From Deltaproteobacteria bacterium UBA6106 (lineage in GTDB: Bacteria; Desulfobacterota; Syntrophorhabdia; Syntrophorhabdales; Syntrophorhabdaceae): a stretch of 31,346 bases of DNA. Each line of letters starts with the position of its first letter. Within the stretch, counting starts at the first letter, position 1. The stretch is taken from contig DIWM01000003.1 in the NCBI GenBank assembly GCA_002428485.1, positions 3,882-35,227 of the forward strand, read 5' to 3'. Below, piece by piece: positions 1 to 7,662 of this stretch. The notes below the pieces were generated by a model. The model worked only from the letters and a program-made list of their open reading frames with translations, did no database searches and was not told where the DNA came from. The position numbers were made by a program, and so were the translations under genes.

Positions 1-66
1 TCACCATACCCTGTTCTGGTAATTTAAGCAGATCAGAGACATGAAATTTTATGTGAGGATATCACA

Positions 67-951
67 ATGATAACAATTTCAATTGCCAGTGGAAAAGGTG
101 GTACCGGCAAAACTACCATAGCAAACAATCTTGCGGTTGTATCATCGGATAACGGTTACAGTGTTACCTATATGGATTGTGATGTAGAAGAACCGAATGG
201 AGCGCTTTTTTTAAAACCGAAGATCGAGGAAATTCATCCGGTAAGCGTAAGCATCCCCAAGGTTGATCCTGAAAAATGCACCGGATGCGGTTTATGCGGG
301 GAGATCTGCCAGTATAGTGCCATTGTTGTGCTGAAGACAAGCCCCCTTATCTTTCCCGAACTCTGCCACGGTTGCGGGGGGTGCTGGGAGGTTTGTCCGG
401 TAGGGGCAATTACTGAAACGTTTAGGGATACGGGAAAGTTGGAAACGGGGCACGCTGATGGAATTCGATTTGCCCAGGGAATCCTGAATGTAGGAGAAGT
501 GATGGCCCCACCTGTGATACGCAAGGTCAAGGCCGTCAGGACAGATACCGATCTTCTTATTATTGACGCGCCCCCGGGCACTTCATGTCCGGTAATCGAA
601 AGTATTCGCGGGGCAGACTTTGTGCTTCTGGTCACCGAGCCGACGCCTTTTGGATTGAACGACCTGAAGCTCGCGGTGGAGATGGTCAGAATCCTGATGC
701 TTCCCTTCGGCGTGATCATCAACCGTGCCGATGTCGGAGATGATAGAACCCGTAATTACTGTCAAAGCGAGCAGATAGATATTCTCGCTGAAATTCCTGA
801 TGATCGCAGGATAGCTGAGGTTTATTCCCGGGGCGAATTGGTCTGTAAGGCCCTGCCGGAATACCGCCACGTCTTTTCTGAGTTACTTGAAAGGATAGAA
901 AAAAAGATAACACCGGGAAAGGGTGCGGCAGAGAGGAGGGCAGACCGATGA
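67..951 (+). CDS. MinD-superfamily P-loop ATPase with inserted 2x[4Fe-4S] ferredoxin domain (ORP-type, first copy)
   Basis: A 294-residue cytoplasmic ATPase. It opens with the deviant Walker A of the MinD/Mrp/NifH superfamily (KGGTGKT, residues 10-16). A ferredoxin insert follows, with two complete CxxCxxCxxxC clusters (C71/74/77/81 and C100/103/106/110). After it comes the switch motif DAPPGTSCP, near residue 166. The layout matches COG1149. In Desulfovibrio, paired proteins of this type are encoded with the orange protein (ORP), which carries a Mo-Cu cluster, and have been linked to cell division. A role in Fe-S or heterometal cluster handling is therefore inferred here, not shown. The ATG is preceded by GTGAGGAT. 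The end overlaps the next start by 4 bp, so the pair is probably translationally coupled. The 66 bp before the gene hold only an unresolvable tail of upstream sequence. Confidence 0.92.
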   Translation: MITISIASGKGGTGKTTIANNLAVVSSDNGYSVTYMDCDVEEPNGALFLKPKIEEIHPVSVSIPKVDPEKCTGCGLCGEICQYSAIVVLKTSPLIFPELCHGCGGCWEVCPVGAITETFRDTGKLETGHADGIRFAQGILNVGEVMAPPVIRKVKAVRTDTDLLIIDAPPGTSCPVIESIRGADFVLLVTEPTPFGLNDLKLAVEMVRILMLPFGVIINRADVGDDRTRNYCQSEQIDILAEIPDDRRIAEVYSRGELVCKALPEYRHVFSELLERIEKKITPGKGAAERRADR

Positions 952-1847
952 AAGAGCTAACTGTTATCAGTGGAAAAGGCGGCACAGGGAAGACCTCGGT
1001 CGTCGCGTCTTTTGCGGCGTTGGCCGCTGGCAGCGTGCTGGCTGATTGCGACGTCGATGCAGCAGATCTTTATCTTGTACTTGAGCCAAAGATAATACGG
1101 CAGGAAAATTTTTCAGGAGGAAAGCGAGCAAGAATAGATCATAATCTGTGTACGGCCTGCGGGAAATGCAAGGAACTATGCCGTTTTGATGCCATTTTTT
1201 TCGACGGGGAAGGAAACGAAAGGCTGCAAAAAACCTTTCGTGTTGATCCTGTAGCCTGTGAAGGATGTGGAGTATGTGCGTGGTTCTGCCCGGAAAAGGC
1301 GATCATATTTGCCGAGGCGGTCAATGGCCAATGGTATGTGTCAGAGACCCGTCATGGCCCTATGGTCTATGCGAAGCTGGGTATTGCGGAGGAAAACTCG
1401 GGGAAGCTGGTAACAACCGTGAGGCAGGAAGCAAAAAAGATTGCAGAGCAACGGGGCCTCAACACGATCATCGTTGACGGTTCCCCCGGTATCGGATGTC
1501 CGGTTATCGCATCCATAACAGCGACAAACCTTGTATTGGCAGTGACCGAGCCCACGGTAAGCGGATTGCATGATTTGAAGCGCGTTGCAGATTTAACCAG
1601 CCATTTCAATATTCCGACCCTGGTTTGTATCAATAAATGGGACCTGAACCGTGATATTGCCGATGAGATAGAAAGGCAAGTAACAGACAATGGTTTGGTT
1701 GTTGCCGGGCGGATACGCTACGATAAAGCGGTGACCGAGGCCCAGATCAGGGGGTTGTCAGTTGTAGAATATACGAAGGATGGTTGTGCCGAAGATATAA
1801 AGAAGCTGTGGAGGAATGTTCTCGATCATCTTCAAGGATTGGTTTAG
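948..1847 (+). CDS. MinD-superfamily P-loop ATPase with inserted 2x[4Fe-4S] ferredoxin domain (ORP-type, second copy)
   Basis: A 299-residue paralogue of the preceding gene with the same order of parts. It has a Walker A KGGTGKT at residues 10-16, cysteines C68/71/74/78 and C104/107/110/114 forming two [4Fe-4S] sites, and the DGSPGIGCP switch motif near residue 177. The two proteins differ throughout, so this is an old duplication kept as a pair, which is the usual arrangement for this family. They probably form a heterodimer, by analogy with paired ORP ATPases. The ATG overlaps the previous stop by 4 bp, with GAGGAGGG just upstream. The exact client cluster or partner is unknown. Confidence 0.92.
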   Translation: MKELTVISGKGGTGKTSVVASFAALAAGSVLADCDVDAADLYLVLEPKIIRQENFSGGKRARIDHNLCTACGKCKELCRFDAIFFDGEGNERLQKTFRVDPVACEGCGVCAWFCPEKAIIFAEAVNGQWYVSETRHGPMVYAKLGIAEENSGKLVTTVRQEAKKIAEQRGLNTIIVDGSPGIGCPVIASITATNLVLAVTEPTVSGLHDLKRVADLTSHFNIPTLVCINKWDLNRDIADEIERQVTDNGLVVAGRIRYDKAVTEAQIRGLSVVEYTKDGCAEDIKKLWRNVLDHLQGLV

Positions 1848-1868
1848 CAGTGTGCCGGGAGTATTGCT

Positions 1869-2582
1869 GTGAAGATTAAGATACTTTTTGAAAACAAAAG
1901 AATAAGTAACGCCTTTTTTCTTGGTTGGGGTGTTTCCTATCTTATTGAGGACAGGATCCTTTTTGACACCGGCGAGGAATGGGACTCCCTGTTGAACAAT
2001 ATGAACGTCATGGATGTAGCAATGAACGACATAAAGACGGTTGTTATTTCCCATGAACACTTTGATCATACAGGAGGGTTGTGGGAAATACTCCGCAAAA
2101 ACCAAGGACTTGATTTGTATATATGCCAAGGCTTCGACCGGAGGTTTAAAAATAAAGCAAAATTGTACGGGTGCAATATTGTAGAGATTGGTGATTCTTT
2201 TACCCGAATAACCGATAATATTTACACAACAGGCCAGGTAGAAATGGCGCTTGGTTTTGATTATATCGTTGAACAATCGCTGGTGTTAGATACCGATAAA
2301 GGGCTCACAATAGTGACGGGCTGCGCCCATCCCGGCATAATCAACATAGTGAAACGCGTAAAAGAAAACATGAAAAAAGACATTTACCTTGTAATGGGAG
2401 GCTTCCATCTGCTGGATGAGCCTGTCAAAAAGATCGAAGGGGTTATTAACGAACTTAAAACATTAGGTGTACGTTATGTAGGGCCATCCCACTGTACGGG
2501 TGAAGATGCTGAGAGGATTTTTAAAGAGTCATATATGGGAAATTTTATTGATATCAAGGCGGGAAAGACGGTAGAAGTTTAG
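1869..2582 (+). CDS. Metallo-beta-lactamase-fold hydrolase (COG1237-like)
   Basis: A 237-residue metallo-beta-lactamase-fold protein. The metal-binding signature HEHFDHTGG lies at residues 62-70, with further candidate ligands in the motifs GCAHPG (about 153-158), GGFHLL and GPSHCTG. The fold matches COG1237, whose members are often named after dihydropterin ribofuranosyl-aminobenzene phosphate synthase. The true substrate of bacterial members is generally unknown, so no reaction is assigned. The start is GTG with GGGAG at 1857-1861. An ATG-initiated form would lose the first beta strand. The gene sits 21 bp after the second ATPase and is probably co-transcribed with it. A similar MBL gene often accompanies ORP/NifX-type clusters in anaerobes (recalled, not checked). 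Confidence 0.85.
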   Translation: MKIKILFENKRISNAFFLGWGVSYLIEDRILFDTGEEWDSLLNNMNVMDVAMNDIKTVVISHEHFDHTGGLWEILRKNQGLDLYICQGFDRRFKNKAKLYGCNIVEIGDSFTRITDNIYTTGQVEMALGFDYIVEQSLVLDTDKGLTIVTGCAHPGIINIVKRVKENMKKDIYLVMGGFHLLDEPVKKIEGVINELKTLGVRYVGPSHCTGEDAERIFKESYMGNFIDIKAGKTVEV

Positions 2583-2607
2583 CATAGAAATAAAGAGGAG
2601 GCATTGA

Positions 2608-2835
2608 TTGCCATTCGGTTTTGGTAAGGGCAGAGGCCCAGGGAAAACAACAGGATCGGGCAGAAAAGGACAAAAAAGAGGAATGGGACGATGGGGACAT
2701 GGCGGGCCGCCGACCAATTGCGTATGTCCCCAGTGCGGCATTCTTGTCCCCCACGAGCCGGGCATTCCCTGTTTCCAGAGGAGATGTCCCCAGTGTGGTT
2801 CTTTTATGGCACGGCAATTTCTCGACATTGAATAA
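2608..2835 (+). CDS. Small Gly/Arg-rich protein with zinc-ribbon-like Cys cluster
   Basis: A 75-residue protein starting at TTG, supported by AGAGGAG at 2594-2600 with a 7-nt spacer. The first 35 residues are Gly/Lys/Arg-rich and probably disordered. The second half carries six cysteines (C38, C40, C43, C55, C60, C63) in a CPQCG...CPQCG pattern typical of a rubredoxin- or zinc-ribbon-like knuckle. I do not recognise a named family. It lies between the MBL gene and the CDF-NifX fusion in an apparent operon, so a part in metal delivery or sensing is reasonable but unproven. Bound zinc or iron would fit the motif. Confidence 0.7.
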   Translation: MPFGFGKGRGPGKTTGSGRKGQKRGMGRWGHGGPPTNCVCPQCGILVPHEPGIPCFQRRCPQCGSFMARQFLDIE

Positions 2836-2855
2836 CGAGGCCCGTAAGGTGAGCC

Positions 2856-4160
2856 GTGGGAAAGAAGAACACTAACATTGAACTGCTTAAACGGGGTCAA
2901 AGGGTAGCCATAACTGCGACCGTTGCCATACTCCTCCTCGCGGTTGCAAAATTTATTATCGGCTATCTCTTTGACTCCAGAATCCTTATTGCCGATGCCT
3001 TCCACAGCGGTGTCGACGTGCTTGCTATCTTTGCTTCCTGGTTTGGCCTCTGGCTTGCCTCGCGGAAGGAGAGCGCGAGGTTTCCTTACGGCCTCTACAA
3101 AGCTGAAACCTTTGTCACCCTTGTAATAGGAGCCTTAATTACGTGGGCAGGCATTGAAAACCTTATTGAGGGATACAGCAAGTTCTTTGTCTTGGCTCCT
3201 GACCGGGCGTTTCCGGTTTTGCCTGTTCTGGTAAGCGGCGTGTCGGTCTTTGTTTCGTATTTTGTGGCAAAGATGGAGAGAAAAACAGGCGCCATCATCA
3301 ATTCCGGAGCACTTCAAGCGAATGCATCAGAGGCGTTTCTCGACATCGGTACCTCTCTGGTCGTTCTTGCAGGCATACTTTTAGCCCATGCAAAGATTCC
3401 CTATGTTGAAGGTTCGATCGTGATATCCATTGCCCTGCTTATTATCAGGCTTGGCATAAAGAACATATGGACGTCGATCCTTATCCTCATGGATGCAAAC
3501 CTTGACCCGAAGCTGCAGTCAGAGATACTGAAGAAGATATCTTTCGTTGACGGCGTCAAGGAGGTGCGAAATGTCAAGATACGCCAATCCGGGCCGTTTA
3601 AGATGGTGGAATGCGATATTACCACCGCCCCATCGGTCTCTGTGTACAGGGCGCACGAGGTTACCGACAGGATCGAAAACCTTATAGCGAGGGATCATAG
3701 TCAGATTGAATCTGTCTTTGTCCATGTTAAACCGGCACGACACGGTACTATCTTTGCCATCATTCCGGTCAGAGATATAAACGGGCTGGATTCGAAGGTC
3801 CACGGACACTTTGGCAGAGCTCCCTACTTCATCATTTTGAGGCTCGATAACGAAGGGGGCACGGAGATAGAGGATTTTTATTACAACGCCTTCCTCGGCG
3901 ACAAGGATAGCATACACGTCGGCGTAAAGGTTATTAAGACTGTGATCCGGCACAACCTGGACCTTGTTTTTACCGCCAAGATCGGGGAGATATCTTTTTA
4001 TATGCTGAAGGATAATTTTATAGATATTTACAAGGTCGAAGCAGGTGAAACGGTGCATGATGTCATTGATCGATACCATAAAGGAGAGATAGAACCGATC
4101 ATTTTGCCTCATCCCGCTGAAGAATCGGAGATAGGACGAAAAAAAACAGATTCTTTATGA
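2856..4160 (+). CDS. Cation diffusion facilitator (CDF) transporter fused to a C-terminal NifX/NifB-like cluster-binding domain
   Basis: 434 residues, longer than the usual ~300 of a CDF. Residues about 15-215 form a six-helix CDF transmembrane domain, with HSGVD at 50-54 in the second helix and ENASEAFLD-like residues E159/D163 in the fifth. Residues about 216-292 are the cytoplasmic CDF dimerisation domain. Residues about 297-410 form a dinitrogenase iron-molybdenum cofactor (NifX/ORP-like) domain with the hallmark HFGRAPYF at 318-325. The protein probably exports a divalent cation (Zn, Fe or Mn). The extra domain could sense or buffer a metal or metal cluster. The start is GTG after AAGGTGAG. 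The 3' end overlaps the convergent DUF1847 gene by 52 bp. Confidence 0.88.
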   Translation: MGKKNTNIELLKRGQRVAITATVAILLLAVAKFIIGYLFDSRILIADAFHSGVDVLAIFASWFGLWLASRKESARFPYGLYKAETFVTLVIGALITWAGIENLIEGYSKFFVLAPDRAFPVLPVLVSGVSVFVSYFVAKMERKTGAIINSGALQANASEAFLDIGTSLVVLAGILLAHAKIPYVEGSIVISIALLIIRLGIKNIWTSILILMDANLDPKLQSEILKKISFVDGVKEVRNVKIRQSGPFKMVECDITTAPSVSVYRAHEVTDRIENLIARDHSQIESVFVHVKPARHGTIFAIIPVRDINGLDSKVHGHFGRAPYFIILRLDNEGGTEIEDFYYNAFLGDKDSIHVGVKVIKTVIRHNLDLVFTAKIGEISFYMLKDNFIDIYKVEAGETVHDVIDRYHKGEIEPIILPHPAEESEIGRKKTDSL

Positions 4161-4858
4161 TAGGGCTTCTTTAGCCACGCATAGTAGCTTCCTGATAAGT
4201 AAAGAGCTGCGAGGGGGTTATGCCCCGTGACGCGGTCCTTTACCGCCAGAACCGTGGAGGGAGCCTCTGCGTACTTGAAGAACAGCGAGTCGTGACCGAC
4301 GCAAAGGCCAAGGAGGACGTTGAAGTCGACCCCTTCTTCGTTGGCTACCATGGCCTGAAAGATGGGGTTGCACATTGACTCATGGTTGCCCCTGAATATC
4401 TTTTCATGATCGCTCAGGCCGATCTCTTCTTTCGGCACACAGCCGGCCTTGCACATGACAGAGGCGACCTGAAAGCCCTTTTCTTCATAAAAATCTGAGG
4501 CCATGGCTGCCTCGTTGGCAAGGCCGGCGCAGAAGATGATCCCGAGGCGCCGGTACCCCATTTTTTGTGCGAACTCGCATATCTCCAGGATCCTCGGTTT
4601 TACGGGGTGTATGACGTACGGTTGCCGCTCCCTGCCGCTATAGCATTCGCCTTCCTGGATCGATGCATGGCGTGCGAACTCGCGGTTTTCCGGAGATTGG
4701 TATTCCCGGAGGGCTTTTGCGAGAAGGTTTTTGGCTGACACGGTAGGGCATCCGGCTGAAGGGCCTCCTCCGGGCTTCATGCACGCCCGCTCCCGAAACT
4801 CCACGCTGCATTTGGCGCATTGGACCTTAACCTTTTTTTTCTTATCCGTTGATGTCAT
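4109..4858 (-). CDS. DUF1847 family cysteine-rich, probably metal-binding protein
   Basis: 249 residues matching my recollection of DUF1847. It has an N-terminal C14-x2-C17...C26...C37 cluster followed by a conserved domain with several further cysteines (motifs GIIFCAGLANEA, CKAGCVPKEE, CNPIFQA, LGLCVGHDSLF). Members are annotated only as metal-binding, and no reaction is known. The ATG at 4858 is preceded, on the minus strand, by AAGGAG at good spacing. It is the last gene of the minus-strand group, 66 bp downstream of the MmgE/PrpD gene. Its 3' end overlaps the CDF gene tail-to-tail, so transcription from either side should run into the other. Confidence 0.85.
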   Translation of the reverse strand: MTSTDKKKKVKVQCAKCSVEFRERACMKPGGGPSAGCPTVSAKNLLAKALREYQSPENREFARHASIQEGECYSGRERQPYVIHPVKPRILEICEFAQKMGYRRLGIIFCAGLANEAAMASDFYEEKGFQVASVMCKAGCVPKEEIGLSDHEKIFRGNHESMCNPIFQAMVANEEGVDFNVLLGLCVGHDSLFFKYAEAPSTVLAVKDRVTGHNPLAALYLSGSYYAWLKKPYHKESVFFRPISDSSAG

Positions 4859-4924
4859 CCCAGGGTCTCCTTAGGTCAAAGATCTTTTCGACATGGCATG
4901 TAAACGCCGTCGGATGCTCTTGCT

Positions 4925-6283
4925 TTACGACAGGAGCGTTGTCAGCCCTTCGATATTTCCGAGGGCCTCCAGGTGAAGGACCCGTTCGATGATAGAAGGG
5001 GCCTTCTTCTTCAGGCCGTCAAGCCTGCCGTAGTCAACGCATTTCAGGAACTTCCCGATGCACTCCTCGTTGCTCAAAGGATTGCCCGGACTGCCCTTCA
5101 TCGTGGTGGTAGTCATTTCATATGTGCCTGACCGGGCTTGCACGATAACGCGTGCCCTGTCCATGTCTCTGGAAGGAAGCGCGGGATCCGCAATCACCCG
5201 CACCTTCTTTGCAAGATCAAGGACCGAAGCCCCGCCGATCGAAGCCTTCTCAAAATCTTCCAGGCGTACATCGCCCCCCAGGATCGCGGTAGCGACCGTG
5301 TAGGGTATGCTGAACTGCGCGTCGACCTGCGGGTTATCCCGGATCGCAAACGGTTGTCCTACCATTTCCTGAGCCATCTTCGATACGTAAACAACGATCT
5401 CCTCGATGGAGGCGGGCTGAATATTGTAACCATTCTTTGCCGCCAGGGCAGCATCGATAGAGGCATGGGTCATCCTGCATGAGGGGTAGGGCTTGATGCT
5501 TAATCTCATCCCTTCATACTCTTTTCCCAGGCCCTCTACCAGTTTTTCCTGATTATAATCGCCTGACTCGTAGAGATTAAAAAAACCGTATTGTCCTTCA
5601 AGGAAATCCCTTGCGCCGGTAATGCCGCTTTGCGCAAGAAATGCGGACAGCACGCCCGACTGCGCAGAAAAGGCGGGCTGCATGCGCTTTACAAGCCCTC
5701 CATCGATGAGGCATTGCGCGTTCCCGGCGGTTTTGCTGTATGCTATGCCCAGGGCGTGGGATAATTTTTCTCTATCCAGCCCCATGACCTTTCCTGCCGC
5801 GACCGCGGCTCCAAGGGTGCCGCATGTTGCTGTCCTGATCCACGAAAGGGGGCGCCTGGTGCTCAAGCCCAGCCTGCAGACCATATCAACCCCGAGCGCA
5901 ACGGCGCTGATCAGGTCCGCCCCCGAAATATTACCTGATGATTCAGCCGCTGCCAGGGCTGCCGGCAGTACAGAGACATGCGCGTGCAAGGCCGACTCGT
6001 CAAGGGTATCGTCAAAATCGAGGGCATGCATCATCATGCTGTTTACCATTGCCGCCGAAGGCGAGGGGACCTTCCCGCCGTAGGACATTATTATGGCCTC
6101 GGGTTTTCCGCCCCATTCTTTGATGAGGTCAACGACCTCTCTGCAGCCGGGGGCGTTGCAGCCTGCAAGGGCAACCCCTATTGAATCAAGGATGAACCGC
6201 TTTGTATTTTCCACAACGGCTTCAGGGAGGTCCTGGAATCGTGTTTTCTCTATATGTTGCAGGATTCTGGATGTAGCGTCCAT
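4925..6283 (-). CDS. MmgE/PrpD family protein
   Basis: 452 residues, the normal size for MmgE/PrpD. Family features include the N-terminal helical region with DSIGVALAG, the MMHALDFDDT segment (about 84-93) containing the conserved Asp cluster, HAHVSVLPAALA, and the KPYPSCRMTHASIDAA motif near residue 260. The family includes 2-methylcitrate dehydratase, cis-aconitate decarboxylase and iminodisuccinate epimerase. Substrate cannot be read from sequence, and no other methylcitrate-cycle genes are present here. The position after a receptor and an FAD/Fe-S dehydrogenase suggests a hydroxy- or dicarboxylic acid pathway. It starts at ATG 6283 with a weak Shine-Dalgarno (AAAGAGG). A 140-bp heptad-repeat array separates it from the TAXI gene. 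Confidence 0.9.
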   Translation of the reverse strand: MDATSRILQHIEKTRFQDLPEAVVENTKRFILDSIGVALAGCNAPGCREVVDLIKEWGGKPEAIIMSYGGKVPSPSAAMVNSMMMHALDFDDTLDESALHAHVSVLPAALAAAESSGNISGADLISAVALGVDMVCRLGLSTRRPLSWIRTATCGTLGAAVAAGKVMGLDREKLSHALGIAYSKTAGNAQCLIDGGLVKRMQPAFSAQSGVLSAFLAQSGITGARDFLEGQYGFFNLYESGDYNQEKLVEGLGKEYEGMRLSIKPYPSCRMTHASIDAALAAKNGYNIQPASIEEIVVYVSKMAQEMVGQPFAIRDNPQVDAQFSIPYTVATAILGGDVRLEDFEKASIGGASVLDLAKKVRVIADPALPSRDMDRARVIVQARSGTYEMTTTTMKGSPGNPLSNEECIGKFLKCVDYGRLDGLKKKAPSIIERVLHLEALGNIEGLTTLLS

Positions 6284-6296
6284 ATCATACCTCTTT

Positions 6297-6436
6297 ATGG
6301 CTTATGGCTCATAGCTCATAGCTCATGGCAAAACGCCCGTAAGTCGTGAGGCGTAAATCGTAAGGGGTTTAATCGCCGAATGCCCAACGCCGAACGACCT
6401 TCTTTGCGATCCCGACATACGATATACGGTCTATAA
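6297..6436. repeat. Heptad-repeat array (20 units in one register)
   Basis: Cutting from 6297 in steps of 7 gives successive related units: ATGGCTT, ATGGCTC, ATAGCTC, ATAGCTC, ATGGCAA, then GTAAGTC, GTGAGGC, GTAAATC, GTAAGGG, then CGCCGAA, TGCCCAA, CGCCGAA, and finally CATACGA, TATACGG. The unit changes in blocks but the 7-bp phase is kept over 140 bp. It fills most of the 244-bp spacer between the TAXI and MmgE/PrpD genes. The 36 bp at 6321-6356 match 14181-14216 at 32 positions. Confidence 0.8.
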
Positions 6437-6527
6437 GGAAAGCCCGATACCGATGCTCTCATTAACATATCTGGGTACAATGGTTTTACTTAAACCCTTA
6501 AACCGTCAGCTTTTAGCCGAAAAGAGC

Positions 6528-7523
6528 TTACTTCGGCATTTTGACCTTTTTTTCCTTATAGAATCTCAGCGCGCCCGGGTGAAAAGGAAAGGGGGAACCC
6601 AGCACCGCACTCTCTAACGTAAGGTCCTTGGCGACTTTATGAATTGCCACAAGGTCGCTTTTGTGTTCGAACAAGGTCTTCACGATGGTATAGGCCATCT
6701 TTTCGTCCATTTTTTCGTGGCAGACCAGGAAGTTTCCTGCCGATACGGTCGTCACATCGTAGTCTACGCCTTTATATGTGTTTGCAGGGCAGACCGTTTT
6801 GAAATATATGGGGCCGTATTTGGCTACCATCTTCTCCAGCGCCTCTCCATGGCTTATAAGCTTGATCTTGACCCCTGGGCTTGCAGCCACATCCATGACA
6901 GAGGCAGTCGGTATCCCGCCCACCCAGAAGTATGCATCGATCTTGCCGTCTTTCAGGGCATTGGCTGATTCTGAGGCGCTAAGGCGGTCCCTTTTTATAT
7001 CTTTTTGAGGATCGATGCCGAAGGCCTCCATGATCCTTCCTGACAATACCTCGGTAGCGCTCCCGGGCGCCCCGGTTGAGACCCTTTTCCCTTTTAGATC
7101 GTTTATTGAATTGATGCCTTTTCCGTCAATAGTGACAACGTGGGTAATAGAGGCATAAAGGCCCGCGAGGTTTCTCATGGGCACTTTATCTTTGAATATG
7201 CCCTTTCCGGTGTATGCGTCGTATCCTACATCGCCGAGCATGATAGCCAGGTCTGCCTTTTTTGCCCCCAGCAGCTTGGCGTTATCTACTGCAGCGGCAG
7301 TCACTTCGGCGGTGGCTTCGATGCCGGGGATATATTTTGATATAACGCTTGCCATGGCGCCGCTGTATGGGTACCAGACCCCTCCTGTTCCGCCGGCTGC
7401 GATTGAAAGAATGGCCTTTTTCTGGGCCAGGGCGGCGCCTGAAACAACAACGGTGAGAAGAAACAAGGCAACGATACCCGCAACCGCCATTTTTTCTTTT
7501 ACTGACCTCGATTTCTTGTTCAT
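6528..7523 (-). CDS. TAXI family TRAP transporter solute-binding protein
   Basis: 331 residues. An N-terminal signal peptide ends near residue 33 (hydrophobic IVALFLLTVVVSGAALA), so the mature protein is periplasmic. The mature part begins with the TAXI hallmark IAAGGTGGVWYPYSGAMA. Later motifs include LKGKRVSTGAPGSATEV and, near the C-terminus, SPFPFHPGALRFYKEK. These proteins capture organic anions for TRAP transporters. The membrane subunits (DctQM) are not in this window, so it is an orphan receptor here or uses a partner elsewhere. The ATG is preceded by a strong AAGGAGGT. Heptad-repeat arrays lie on both sides. Confidence 0.93.
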   Translation of the reverse strand: MNKKSRSVKEKMAVAGIVALFLLTVVVSGAALAQKKAILSIAAGGTGGVWYPYSGAMASVISKYIPGIEATAEVTAAAVDNAKLLGAKKADLAIMLGDVGYDAYTGKGIFKDKVPMRNLAGLYASITHVVTIDGKGINSINDLKGKRVSTGAPGSATEVLSGRIMEAFGIDPQKDIKRDRLSASESANALKDGKIDAYFWVGGIPTASVMDVAASPGVKIKLISHGEALEKMVAKYGPIYFKTVCPANTYKGVDYDVTTVSAGNFLVCHEKMDEKMAYTIVKTLFEHKSDLVAIHKVAKDLTLESAVLGSPFPFHPGALRFYKEKKVKMPK

Positions 7524-7543
7524 ACTTACCTCCTTGATATTTA

Positions 7544-7662
7544 TTTACAAATCAGCATTCAGCATTCAGCTTTCTTAAACCCGTCAGGCGTAAGGTGTCA
7601 GGCGATTTAACCCCTTACGCCTTACGATTCACGCCTTACGGGCGTATGTCTCGCGTTTCACA
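7544..7662. repeat. Heptad-repeat array with internal inversion (17 units)
   Basis: In steps of 7 from 7544: ATCAGCA, TTCAGCA, TTCAGCT, then AGGCGTA, AGGTGTC, AGGCGAT, then the opposite sense CTTACGC, CTTACGA, TTCACGC, CTTACGG. The left block (7580-7604) and the reverse complement of the right block agree at about 19 of 25 positions, so a long imperfect hairpin can form. The array fills the spacer between the Fe-S protein and the TAXI gene and just touches the Fe-S gene's stop codon. Confidence 0.78.

Noticed and set aside
1..66. C-terminal tail of an upstream gene (possibly NifX/ORP-like)
   Set aside because: All three plus-strand frames stop within 44 bp and none shows a recognisable motif.
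234..722. Long minus-strand frame inside the first ATPase gene
   Set aside because: Shadow of a gene with complete Walker and Cys motifs; no SD or known domain.
2621..2875. 84-residue frame overlapping the small Cys-rich gene
   Set aside because: The overlapping TTG frame has the better SD and an ordered Cys pattern.
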